NCBI RefSeq assembly: GCF_027923555.1
Contig: NZ_AP025523.1
Span: forward strand, 2,360,484 to 2,424,483
DNA length: 64,000 nt
Source: Vulcanimicrobium alpinum
Lineage (GTDB): Bacteria > Vulcanimicrobiota > Vulcanimicrobiia > Vulcanimicrobiales > Vulcanimicrobiaceae
Direction of reading: 5' to 3'
Both the position numbers and the translations under genes were made by a program. Below the pieces are notes generated by a model. The model saw only the letters and a list, made by a program, of their open reading frames with translations, searched no databases and had not been told where the DNA came from. How positions within the stretch are numbered: the stretch's first letter is position 1; each line of letters begins with the position of its first letter. This document shows, in pieces, positions 26,752 to 33,979 of the stretch.

Positions 26752-26822
26752 GGGTCTGCGTCACGCCATTGGGGATTTGGTAAGCGTATGAGCGGTTCGA
26801 CCCGACGTGTGTCGAGCGCTCG

Positions 26823-27206
26823 TCAGCGTACGAGTTCGTGCACGTCCTGCGAATTTACCCAGCCGTAGCGGCCGCGATTGGGTCCGTTCACGAGCCTGAT
26901 GCCGACAGCGTCGCGCGCGTCGGCGACGTATTTGGGGCGCACGATACCGGGCTCGCACTGCACGATCACCGCGCGCGTGCCGGGTTTCGCGAGCATCGAA
27001 TGGTTGAGTACGTCGTGGGTATCGTGCCAGTATCCGGCGGCATAATCGACGACGCGCTGCCTCGAATCCCAGACGAACACGTCGGGATCGATGTCCTCGG
27101 ATTTGAGAATGACCACCTTACCCGACGGCAAAACGCACGGGGCGGCCAGCGCGGGGAGAGAGAGCACCACGAGCAAGGCGAGCGCGCCTAGGACGCGAGG
27201 GAGCAC
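26823..27206 (-). CDS. Small secreted protein of unknown function
   Basis: 127 residues from a GTG. A clear signal peptide (VLGALALLVVLSLPALAAP) is followed by a mature part of about 105 residues with two cysteines. The C-terminal half (AVGIRLVNGPNRGRYGWVNS) has the look of a small SH3-like beta barrel. I do not recognise the family. It is divergent from the alpha/beta hydrolase gene with about 107 nt between starts. Confidence 0.65.
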   Translation of the reverse strand: MLPRVLGALALLVVLSLPALAAPCVLPSGKVVILKSEDIDPDVFVWDSRQRVVDYAAGYWHDTHDVLNHSMLAKPGTRAVIVQCEPGIVRPKYVADARDAVGIRLVNGPNRGRYGWVNSQDVHELVR

Positions 27207-27313
27207 TTCGCGCGCTTCCTACGAAGCCGCGCGGCGCTCCTTCGACGCCCGCGTTTCGAGGCCGAGTGCGGCCGGGTAGAAACGGCCGGCCACCGAACGA
27301 GGTAGCCGACATC

Positions 27314-28273
27314 GTGAAGAGACTCACTCGAACGCTCCTCGCCGGAGCCGGCGTCACCGGCGCCCTCGCCGCCGCCAACCGCGCGCTGCAGAACGCCCCG
27401 CTCCCGACCAACGCGCTCGGCGGAACGCGGCGTCCGTGGAATTGGCGCGGGTACGAGATCTTCGCGACTGAGGCCGGGACGGGCTCGCTCGTGATCCTCG
27501 TCCACGGGATCTACGCCGGCGCGTCCTCCTACGAATTCCGGAAGCTCTTCCCGCTCCTCGCGCGCCGCCATCGCGTCGTCGCGTTCGATCTGCTGGGCTG
27601 CGGGCTCTCGGACAAGCCGCGGCTCGCGTACTCGCCCGAGCTCTTCGTCGAGCAGATCGTCGATGCTCTCGATGCGTTCGGCAGCGAACCGACGGCGCTC
27701 GTCGGCGCGTCGCTCGGCGGCGCGTTCGCGATCCGCGCGGCGACGCGCGCAAGCGATCGCGTCGACCGGCTCGCGCTGATCTGCCCTGCCGGACTCGCGG
27801 GCGTGCTCGACAAGGGGCCGCGCGGCCCGCAAGGCGCGTTCGTCCTGCTGATCCGTACGCCGGTCGTCGGCGAAGCGCTCTTCAACGCGCTGGCGTCGAA
27901 GGCGTCGATTCGCTGGTTCCTGCGCAAGCAGGTGTACTCGACGCCCGAGCGCGCGACCGACGAGATCGTCGATCACTACTACGCCGTGACGCACCAGCCC
28001 GGCGCGCGTTACGTCCCCGCGGCGTTCGTAGGCGGCGCGCTCGACACCAACGTCGCGCGCGATCTTCCGTTCCTGACGATGCCGCTGCAGGTGCTGTGGG
28101 GCGAGCGCGCGCCGTCGATCAGCCCGCGCTCGCACGCCGACGAATTCCTGCGCCTCGCGCGCCACGGCAGGCTCGCGACGTTTGCCGACAGCGGGCTGCT
28201 CCCGCAAGAGGAGGAACCGGAAGCCGTCGACGCGGCGCTCGAGTCGTTCCTCTCGGTCGCGTCTTCGCGCTGA
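27314..28273 (+). CDS. Alpha/beta hydrolase-fold protein lacking catalytic Asp and His
   Basis: 319 residues from the GTG at 27314 (MKRLTRTLLAGAG). The fold is clear: oxyanion loop VHGIYAGASSYEF, the strand VVAFDLLGCGLSDKP, and nucleophile elbow VGASLGG with Ser133. Where relatives read WGERDP the sequence has WGERAPS (Ala266), and where they read SGHLPQEEEPE it has SGLLPQEEEPE (Leu295). The usual acid and histidine of the triad are therefore both replaced while the flanking residues are kept. The N-terminus is hydrophobic (LLAGAGVTGALAAA) and may be a membrane anchor. It may be a non-catalytic or differently configured member. Confidence 0.85.
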   Translation: MKRLTRTLLAGAGVTGALAAANRALQNAPLPTNALGGTRRPWNWRGYEIFATEAGTGSLVILVHGIYAGASSYEFRKLFPLLARRHRVVAFDLLGCGLSDKPRLAYSPELFVEQIVDALDAFGSEPTALVGASLGGAFAIRAATRASDRVDRLALICPAGLAGVLDKGPRGPQGAFVLLIRTPVVGEALFNALASKASIRWFLRKQVYSTPERATDEIVDHYYAVTHQPGARYVPAAFVGGALDTNVARDLPFLTMPLQVLWGERAPSISPRSHADEFLRLARHGRLATFADSGLLPQEEEPEAVDAALESFLSVASSR

Positions 28274-28283
28274 ACGCGCGCCG

Positions 28284-29063
28284 TCAGGGCGCGGGCTGAT
28301 TGCCGTCGGTCCACGACGCACCGGTGCGGAGGGCGGCGTCGGGATCGGGCGGTGCGGCGTTCGCGCAGTGACCTGCGCCGTCGCGGCATTCGTAGCGCAC
28401 GTGGATCGACGTGCCGGGCGTCGTCCCGCCGAGATCGCCTTCGTGCGCGGGCGCGGTCAGGGCGTCGCCGCCGGCCGGCGCATCGGCGGCGCCGTCGTCG
28501 CTGCCGACGATCGCGCTGTAAGGCGGCAGCGCGAAGAGCCGCAACGCGACGTAAGTTTCGCGCCGGGCATAGGTCTGCACTCCCGACGCGTCGAGGATGC
28601 TCGCATCGACGCGCAGCGAGATGCGCGACTCCTGAACGAACCCGCTGCACTGGAGCCGCGCGATCGCGTCGCTCCCGGCGTGCGCGGAGCCGTCGCAAGA
28701 CGGCGGCGCGACGGTCGTCGGCGTGACGGCGTACGTGACGGTGAACCGCGTTCCGCGCGCGTCGCCGCCCGGCGCGATCGTGCGCGTCACCGTCGCCGGA
28801 AGCCCCGCGAGTGCTGCGGCGTAGCCATCGAGCGACGCCGGCGTCCCCGCGAACGGCGCCGGGGACGCGAGCTGCGACGCGCTCGCGGCGATTGCGGCCT
28901 GCAGCCGCTGCTGATAGTCCGCGACCGCGTCTTGCAGCGCGGCGGCCGCGAGATGATCGGCAGCCGCGTGCACGCTCGCGCGGGCAAAGGTCGCGGCGCC
29001 GTCGAGCACGGCGACGGCGAGCAAAGCGAGAACCAGCGCGAACCAAAGCGCGATGCCGAGCAA
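28284..29063 (-). CDS. PilX-like pilus assembly / minor pseudopilin protein
   Basis: 259 residues from a TTG placed just after the upstream prepilin stop. A hydrophobic N-terminal helix (LGIALWFALVLALLAVAVLD) is followed by an alpha-helical spine (AAALQDAVADYQQRLQAAIA) and a polar globular part with two cysteine pairs (PPSCDGS, LQCSGF, YECRDGAGHC). It lacks a clear GF-type prepilin cleavage motif. It is the third gene after PilW-like and PilV-like prepilins, which is the usual place for PilX/minor pilin genes. The start is uncertain because no ATG or GTG is available ahead of the helix. Confidence 0.65.
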   Translation of the reverse strand: MLGIALWFALVLALLAVAVLDGAATFARASVHAAADHLAAAALQDAVADYQQRLQAAIAASASQLASPAPFAGTPASLDGYAAALAGLPATVTRTIAPGGDARGTRFTVTYAVTPTTVAPPSCDGSAHAGSDAIARLQCSGFVQESRISLRVDASILDASGVQTYARRETYVALRLFALPPYSAIVGSDDGAADAPAGGDALTAPAHEGDLGGTTPGTSIHVRYECRDGAGHCANAAPPDPDAALRTGASWTDGNQPAP

Positions 29064-29065
29064 CG

Positions 29066-29614
29066 CTACATCCGCGCCGGCGTCGCGACGTCGCGATACA
29101 CGGTCGCTCCCGGCGGATAGACCGACGGCGGGAGCGTCTCGCCGGCGGTGAGGGTCAGCGCATCGCCGGCGGCGACCGTGCCGCTCGCGTCCGGCCGGCA
29201 CGGATCGCGCGGATAGGTAACGACGACGGTGAACCGTTCCGCCGCGGCATCGTACGTCGTCGCGACCGGAAGCCGCAGCGCGTGCACGTTCGCGTCGCCG
29301 CAGGCGAGCGGGGCCCGCAGTTCGGCGCCCGCGACGTAGTCGGTCTCGCCCGGAACCAGACCCCACGAACGGTCCGCGAGCAGCGTGCTCGCGTCGGCGG
29401 ACGGTGACGACGCGTACGCGATCGCCGCGCGTGCGCGCACGAGGGCGTTCTCCGCCACCATGAGGGCGGCGTCGCGCGCGGCGGGCGGCGATGCGTTGCG
29501 CGCCAGCGCGGCGAACGCGCCGGCGGTCGCAGCGGCGGCCAGCGCGAGCACCGCAACGCAGAGCACGACTTCGAGCAGCGCGAAGCCGCGCTCACCCGTT
29601 GAGGTAGAATGCAC
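29066..29614 (-). CDS. Type IV prepilin-like protein (PilV/GspI type)
   Basis: 182 residues from a GTG. The prepilin-peptidase site is explicit: a short leader (MHSTSTGERG) then FALLEVVLCVAVLALAAAAT, with glutamate at +5 of the mature protein. A helical stretch and a small beta-rich head with a cysteine pair (PLACGD, PRDPCRPD) follow. It overlaps the PilW-like gene by 23 nt and ends 2 nt before the PilX-like gene. The protein is expected to be a minor pilin or pseudopilin processed by PilD. Confidence 0.78.
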   Translation of the reverse strand: MHSTSTGERGFALLEVVLCVAVLALAAAATAGAFAALARNASPPAARDAALMVAENALVRARAAIAYASSPSADASTLLADRSWGLVPGETDYVAGAELRAPLACGDANVHALRLPVATTYDAAAERFTVVVTYPRDPCRPDASGTVAAGDALTLTAGETLPPSVYPPGATVYRDVATPARM

Positions 29615-30668
29615 CCGCTGCTCCCGCCCGCTGCACCGCATCGCAGCGCTGTTTCTCGGCCGCAAGCGGCGCCGACTCGGCGGCGGCGGCGTACGGCGCG
29701 AAGTCGGCAAACCACGCCGCCGGCGCTTCGTTCTTCACGTCCCAGGGTGCGAGAGTGCCGCCCGAGCCGTCGTTCGTGGCGAGCTGAACGCGCGCTAGCG
29801 TGTCGACGCCGCCGTCGGACGCGCGCACGCCGCTGTACGTAAACGTGAACGTCCCCGCAATGAACCAGCCGCCGGGGACGAATTCGCTCCAGAGCGTCTG
29901 CCAGCTCATCGCGCACGCGGTGAGCGTCTTCGGCGCGGCGGTGTCGTGGCCGACGTCGCAGCGTTCGCTGCACGTGTAGCGCAACGTCGCGGTGAAACCG
30001 TTCGGGACGACGCCGGGCAGCAGGTCGACGACGCGTGATGCATCGGCGGTGTCGATGCGCACCTCGGCGATGCGGTTGCCGCCGGTCAGCGGCGCGCCGC
30101 CGGCGTCGCGCACGTCGAGGGCGATCGGCGGCGTCGGCGGCACGCCCGCCGCGACGAACGGCGAATCGTTCGCGTGCGCGTACGGATCCTGATGCGCCGA
30201 GAGCCCCGCCGGCGGGACGAGCGCGATCGCGGGCGCCGATCGCAATCCGGCGAGCACGGTCTCACCCCGCTGCGATGGGTCGCACGGTGCGATCGGCGCG
30301 GTCCCAGCGAGACGCACAAGCGCATCGGGCCCGGGCTCGTCACCCGCGCCGTGGTTGGGGAAGGTGCGGTAACTCCAGAACTTGGGGCCGCCGCCGTCGA
30401 CGGCGGCGAAGTCGAGCTGCACGCAGTCGTCGTGTCCCGCCCCGGCGGCGGGCGCGCTGCTCCAGATCGCGACGGCGCTGCGCGATTCGGCGCGAAGCTG
30501 CGCCGTCAGCCGTTCGACCGCGGCGTACGCGAGCGCCCGCACGCGCAGGCGGTTCGCGTTCGCCGCCGACTGGCGCACGAGTTCGAACGCGCCGAAGGCG
30601 GCGGCGACGAAGAGCGCCGCGGCGATCAGGATCTCGATCAGCGTGAAGCCGGCCTCTGCGACGCGCAC
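29592..30668 (-). CDS. Type IV prepilin-like protein (PilW/GspJ type)
   Basis: 358 residues from a GTG. The leader MRVAEAG is followed by FTLIEILIAAALFVAAAFGA, a textbook N-methylation/prepilin motif with Glu5. The rest is a long head domain with cysteines (CVQLDF, APCDPSQ, YTCSERC, LTACAMSW) suited to disulfides. It is first in a three-gene prepilin cluster and is divergent from the transketolase genes by 76 nt. No core pilus ATPase or secretin is in view, so pilus versus type II secretion cannot be decided. Confidence 0.8.
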   Translation of the reverse strand: MRVAEAGFTLIEILIAAALFVAAAFGAFELVRQSAANANRLRVRALAYAAVERLTAQLRAESRSAVAIWSSAPAAGAGHDDCVQLDFAAVDGGGPKFWSYRTFPNHGAGDEPGPDALVRLAGTAPIAPCDPSQRGETVLAGLRSAPAIALVPPAGLSAHQDPYAHANDSPFVAAGVPPTPPIALDVRDAGGAPLTGGNRIAEVRIDTADASRVVDLLPGVVPNGFTATLRYTCSERCDVGHDTAAPKTLTACAMSWQTLWSEFVPGGWFIAGTFTFTYSGVRASDGGVDTLARVQLATNDGSGGTLAPWDVKNEAPAAWFADFAPYAAAAESAPLAAEKQRCDAVQRAGAAGAFYLNG

Positions 30669-30744
30669 GACCGGTGCGGTGCCCGGGCCGTCCGCCGATC
30701 ATGCCCGAGGAACCGGCCTGCATCGCGGGATACAACCGTCCCAC

Positions 30745-31602
30745 ATGGATTCGCTTACGCCGAAGCGCCTGGTCGAGCTGCAGACGCATGCGAACGATGT
30801 CCGTCAGGGCATCGTTCGCTCGCTTCTCGCCGCCGGGTCGGGTCACTCCGCGGGATCGCTCGACATGGCGGACGTCTTCACCGCCCTCTACTTTCACGTG
30901 CTCCGCCACGATCCGGCGAATCCCGAGTGGCCGGAGCGCGACCGGCTCCTGCTCTCGTGCGGGCACATCGCGCCGGTGCGCTACAGCGCGATGGCGTACG
31001 CCGGCTACTTCCCAGTCGAGGAATTACTGACGCTGCGGCGGTTCGGCACGCGCCTGCAGGGGCATCCGGAACGGGTGAGCCTGCCGGGACTGGAGACGAC
31101 GTCGGGCCCGCTGGGCGAAGGTCTCGCGCAAGGCACCGGGATGGCGCTCGCCGCGAAGATGGACGGCAAGGACGGGCGCGTCTACGTCGTCACCTCCGAC
31201 GCCGAGCACCAGTGCGGTCTGCACTTCGAAGCGATGATGACCGCACCGAAGTTCAAGCTCGACAACCTCACCTGCATCGTCGATCGCAATTTCATCCAGA
31301 TCGACGGGAGCACCGAGGACGTGATGCCGCTCGAGCCGCTCGCCGACAAATACCGCGCGTTCAACTGGGACGTGCACGAATGCGACGGCAACGACATCAG
31401 CGCGTTCATCGAGACCGAAGCACGAGCTCGCCGCATCGCGGGAAAGCCGCACGTCATCATCGCGCACACCGTCCCCGGCAAGGGCGTCTCCTTCATGGAG
31501 GGCGACTACCTGTGGCACGGCAAGCCGCCGAAGGCGGACGAAGCCGCAGCCGCGCTGCGCGAGCTCACCGCCGGCCGTGAAGCGCTGACGGCGCATGTCT
31601 AG
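30745..31602 (+). CDS. Transketolase, N-terminal (thiamine pyrophosphate) subunit
   Basis: 285 residues. It is the TPP-binding half of a split transketolase of the pentose phosphate pathway. Motifs are GSGHSAGSLDMADVFTALYF, LSCGHIAPVRYSAMAYAG, LGEGLAQGTGMALAAKMDG and the TPP-binding GDG-type region reading SDAEHQCGLHFEAMM, followed by NLTCIVDRNFIQIDG. In that last region the usual GDGE reads TSDAE, so the motif is shifted but recognisable. The partner half overlaps it by 8 nt. The ATG at 30745 starts the conserved PKRLVELQ helix. Confidence 0.9.
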   Translation: MDSLTPKRLVELQTHANDVRQGIVRSLLAAGSGHSAGSLDMADVFTALYFHVLRHDPANPEWPERDRLLLSCGHIAPVRYSAMAYAGYFPVEELLTLRRFGTRLQGHPERVSLPGLETTSGPLGEGLAQGTGMALAAKMDGKDGRVYVVTSDAEHQCGLHFEAMMTAPKFKLDNLTCIVDRNFIQIDGSTEDVMPLEPLADKYRAFNWDVHECDGNDISAFIETEARARRIAGKPHVIIAHTVPGKGVSFMEGDYLWHGKPPKADEAAAALRELTAGREALTAHV

Positions 31603-32623
31603 CACGCAGAGTCCGCCGGCGCCGGCCGCCATGCACCTGGTCGACTACACGAATCCCGAGGCCGTCAAGCAGGTTCCCACGCGCAACGGCTTCGGTGAAG
31701 GGCTGATCGAGGCGGGACGGCGCGATCCGGCGGTGATCGCGATCTGCGCCGACCTCGCCGAGTCGACGCGCATGGAGCCGTTCAAGAACGCGTTTCCCGA
31801 CCGCTACATCGAGATCGGCGTCGCCGAACAGATGCTCGTCGCGATGGCGGCCGGGCTGGCGGCGGCGGGGAAGATCCCGTTCATCGCCAGTTACGCGATG
31901 TTCAACCCGGGACGGTCGTGGGAACAAGTCCGCACGACGATGGCGCTCAACCAGACGAACGTCAAGATCGCGGGCGCGCATGCCGGCGTCTCGGTCGGCC
32001 CCGACGGCGCGACGCATCAGGCGATCGAAGACATCGCGATCATGCGCGTCATCCCCAAGATGACGGTCGTCGTCCCGTGCGATGCGGTGCAGACGAAGAA
32101 AGCGACGCTCGCGGTCGCTGCCGCCTGGGGCCCGACGTATCTGCGCTTCGGGCGCGCGGAGTCGGCGGTCGTCACCACCGACGAGACGCCGTTCGAACTG
32201 GGCGTCGCGCAGACGCTCCGTGCCGGCACCGACGTCGCGATCGTCGCATGCGGGATCCTCGTCTACGACGCGCTGCTCGCGGCGGAGGAGCTCGCGAAGG
32301 ACGGCATCGCGGCGCGCGTCGTCAACAACCACACGATCCGCCCGATGGACGAGGCGGCGATCGTCGCCGCGGCGCGCGACTGCGGCGCCGTCGTCACCGT
32401 CGAGGAGCATCAGGTCCACGGCGGGATGGGCTCGCGCGTCGCCGAGATCCTCGCCGCCCGGCATCCCGTTCCGATCGAGTTCATCGGCGTGCACGACCGC
32501 TTCGGTCAATCCGGTTCACCGCACGAGCTGATCGCCGAGTACGCGATGGACGCGTCATCGATCGCCGCTGCTGCGCGGCGCGCCGTGCAGCGCAAAGCCG
32601 CGCTGAGAGGGTCCCTGCTCTGA
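31595..32623 (+). CDS. Transketolase, C-terminal (pyrimidine-binding) subunit
   Basis: 342 residues. It is the second half of the split transketolase. It has the pyrimidine-binding domain (RYIEIGVAEQMLVAMAAGLA with the catalytic glutamate, IPFIASYAMF, AHAGVSVGPDGATHQAIED) and the C-terminal transketolase domain (VAIVACGILVYDALLAAEEL, VEEHQVHGGMGSRVAE). Starts inside the first subunit and ends with a TGATG overlap onto the phosphomannomutase gene, so the three are one transcription unit. A 1-deoxyxylulose-5-phosphate synthase half is less likely because the sequence follows the transketolase-subunit pattern. Confidence 0.92.
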   Translation: MSSTQSPPAPAAMHLVDYTNPEAVKQVPTRNGFGEGLIEAGRRDPAVIAICADLAESTRMEPFKNAFPDRYIEIGVAEQMLVAMAAGLAAAGKIPFIASYAMFNPGRSWEQVRTTMALNQTNVKIAGAHAGVSVGPDGATHQAIEDIAIMRVIPKMTVVVPCDAVQTKKATLAVAAAWGPTYLRFGRAESAVVTTDETPFELGVAQTLRAGTDVAIVACGILVYDALLAAEELAKDGIAARVVNNHTIRPMDEAAIVAAARDCGAVVTVEEHQVHGGMGSRVAEILAARHPVPIEFIGVHDRFGQSGSPHELIAEYAMDASSIAAAARRAVQRKAALRGSLL

Positions 32624-33975
32624 TGCCCAACGCGTTCGACACCTCGATCTTCAAGAGCTACGACGTCCGCGGGATCGTCGGCTCCCAACTCACTCCCGAG
32701 GTGGCGTATCTCATCGGCCGCGCGTTCGTTCAGGCGCTGGGGCGCACGAACATCTGCATCGGGCGCGACATGCGTCCGTCGGGCGAAGCGATGCTCGAAG
32801 CGCTCACCCGCGGCGCGACCGACGCCGGCGCCGACGTCACGCAGATCGGGTTGATCTCGACCGACGCGCTCTATTTCGCCGTGGGGCACTATGGGTTCGA
32901 CGGCGGCATGATGATCACCGCATCGCACAATCCCGCCGAATACAACGGCCTGAAGTTCTGCCGCGAGCAGGCGCAGGCGATCTCGCTCGATACGGGACTC
33001 GGCGAGGTGCGCGATCTCGCCGTCTCGGGCGCGTTCACCGACGCGAAGCGCAAAGGAACCGTGTCGCACCGCGAGGTGCTCGACGACTTCGGCCGACACT
33101 GCGTTTCCTTCATCCGCGACCCCGCGAAGGTGAAGCCCTACACGATCGCGATCGACGCCGGCAACGGCATGGCCGGGCTCACCGTTCCGTACGTCTTCAA
33201 GTATCTGCCGCAAGTGAAGGTCGTCCCGCTCTTCTTCGAACTCGACGGCACGTTCCCGAACCACCCGGCATCGCCGATCGAGGACGAGAACAAGCTCGAT
33301 CTGCGGCGTGCGGTGCTCGAACGTCACTGCGATCTCGGCGCGGCCTTCGACGGCGACGCCGACCGGATGTTCATCGTCGACGAACGGGGCGGCTTTCCGG
33401 ACGGAAGCATCGTCACGGCGGCGGTGGGCGTCGCGACGCTCAAGAAATATCCCGGCTCGAAGATCCTCTACAACCTGATCTGCTCGCGCAGCGTCCCCGA
33501 AGCGATCGAGAAGCACGGCGGGATTCCCGTGCGATCGCAGGTCGGGCACTCGCTGATCAAGCCCGAGATGCGCGAGCAGAACATCCCCTTCGGCGGCGAG
33601 CACAGCGGGCATTTCTACTTCCGCGAGAACTGGTTCGCCGACTCCGGAATGATCGCGCTCATGCAGTGCCTCGACCTCTTCAGCGAAGAGGGGGAGACGA
33701 TCACCGAGGCGATCGCGCCCTACAACACGCGCTTCCGCTCGGGCGAGATCAACACCAAGGTCGCCGACGCCGACGCGAAGATGCGCGAGATCGCCGCGCG
33801 CTTCAGCGACGGGACGATCGATCACCTCGACGGCGTGACGGTAGAGTACCCGAACTGGTGGCTCAACGTGCGCAAGTCGAACACCGAGCCGCTGCTGCGC
33901 CTCAACGTTGAGGGCGACACGAAGGAACTGATGGAGCGCGGACGCGACGCGGCGCTCGCGGTGATCGCCGGCTGA
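32623..33975 (+). CDS. manB: Phosphomannomutase/phosphoglucomutase
   Basis: 450 residues, normal for the alpha-D-phosphohexomutase superfamily (ManB/AlgC type). N-terminal KSYDVRGIVG, the phosphoserine loop TASHNPAEYNG (Ser101), the Mg-binding loop DGDADR (residues 243-248), the sugar loop FGGEHSGHFYF and the phosphate-binding loop VRKSNTEPLLRLNVE are all present. It interconverts hexose 1- and 6-phosphates for sugar-nucleotide and exopolysaccharide synthesis. It is translationally coupled to the transketolase gene upstream. Confidence 0.93.
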   Translation: MPNAFDTSIFKSYDVRGIVGSQLTPEVAYLIGRAFVQALGRTNICIGRDMRPSGEAMLEALTRGATDAGADVTQIGLISTDALYFAVGHYGFDGGMMITASHNPAEYNGLKFCREQAQAISLDTGLGEVRDLAVSGAFTDAKRKGTVSHREVLDDFGRHCVSFIRDPAKVKPYTIAIDAGNGMAGLTVPYVFKYLPQVKVVPLFFELDGTFPNHPASPIEDENKLDLRRAVLERHCDLGAAFDGDADRMFIVDERGGFPDGSIVTAAVGVATLKKYPGSKILYNLICSRSVPEAIEKHGGIPVRSQVGHSLIKPEMREQNIPFGGEHSGHFYFRENWFADSGMIALMQCLDLFSEEGETITEAIAPYNTRFRSGEINTKVADADAKMREIAARFSDGTIDHLDGVTVEYPNWWLNVRKSNTEPLLRLNVEGDTKELMERGRDAALAVIAG

Positions 33976-33979
33976 CGAC

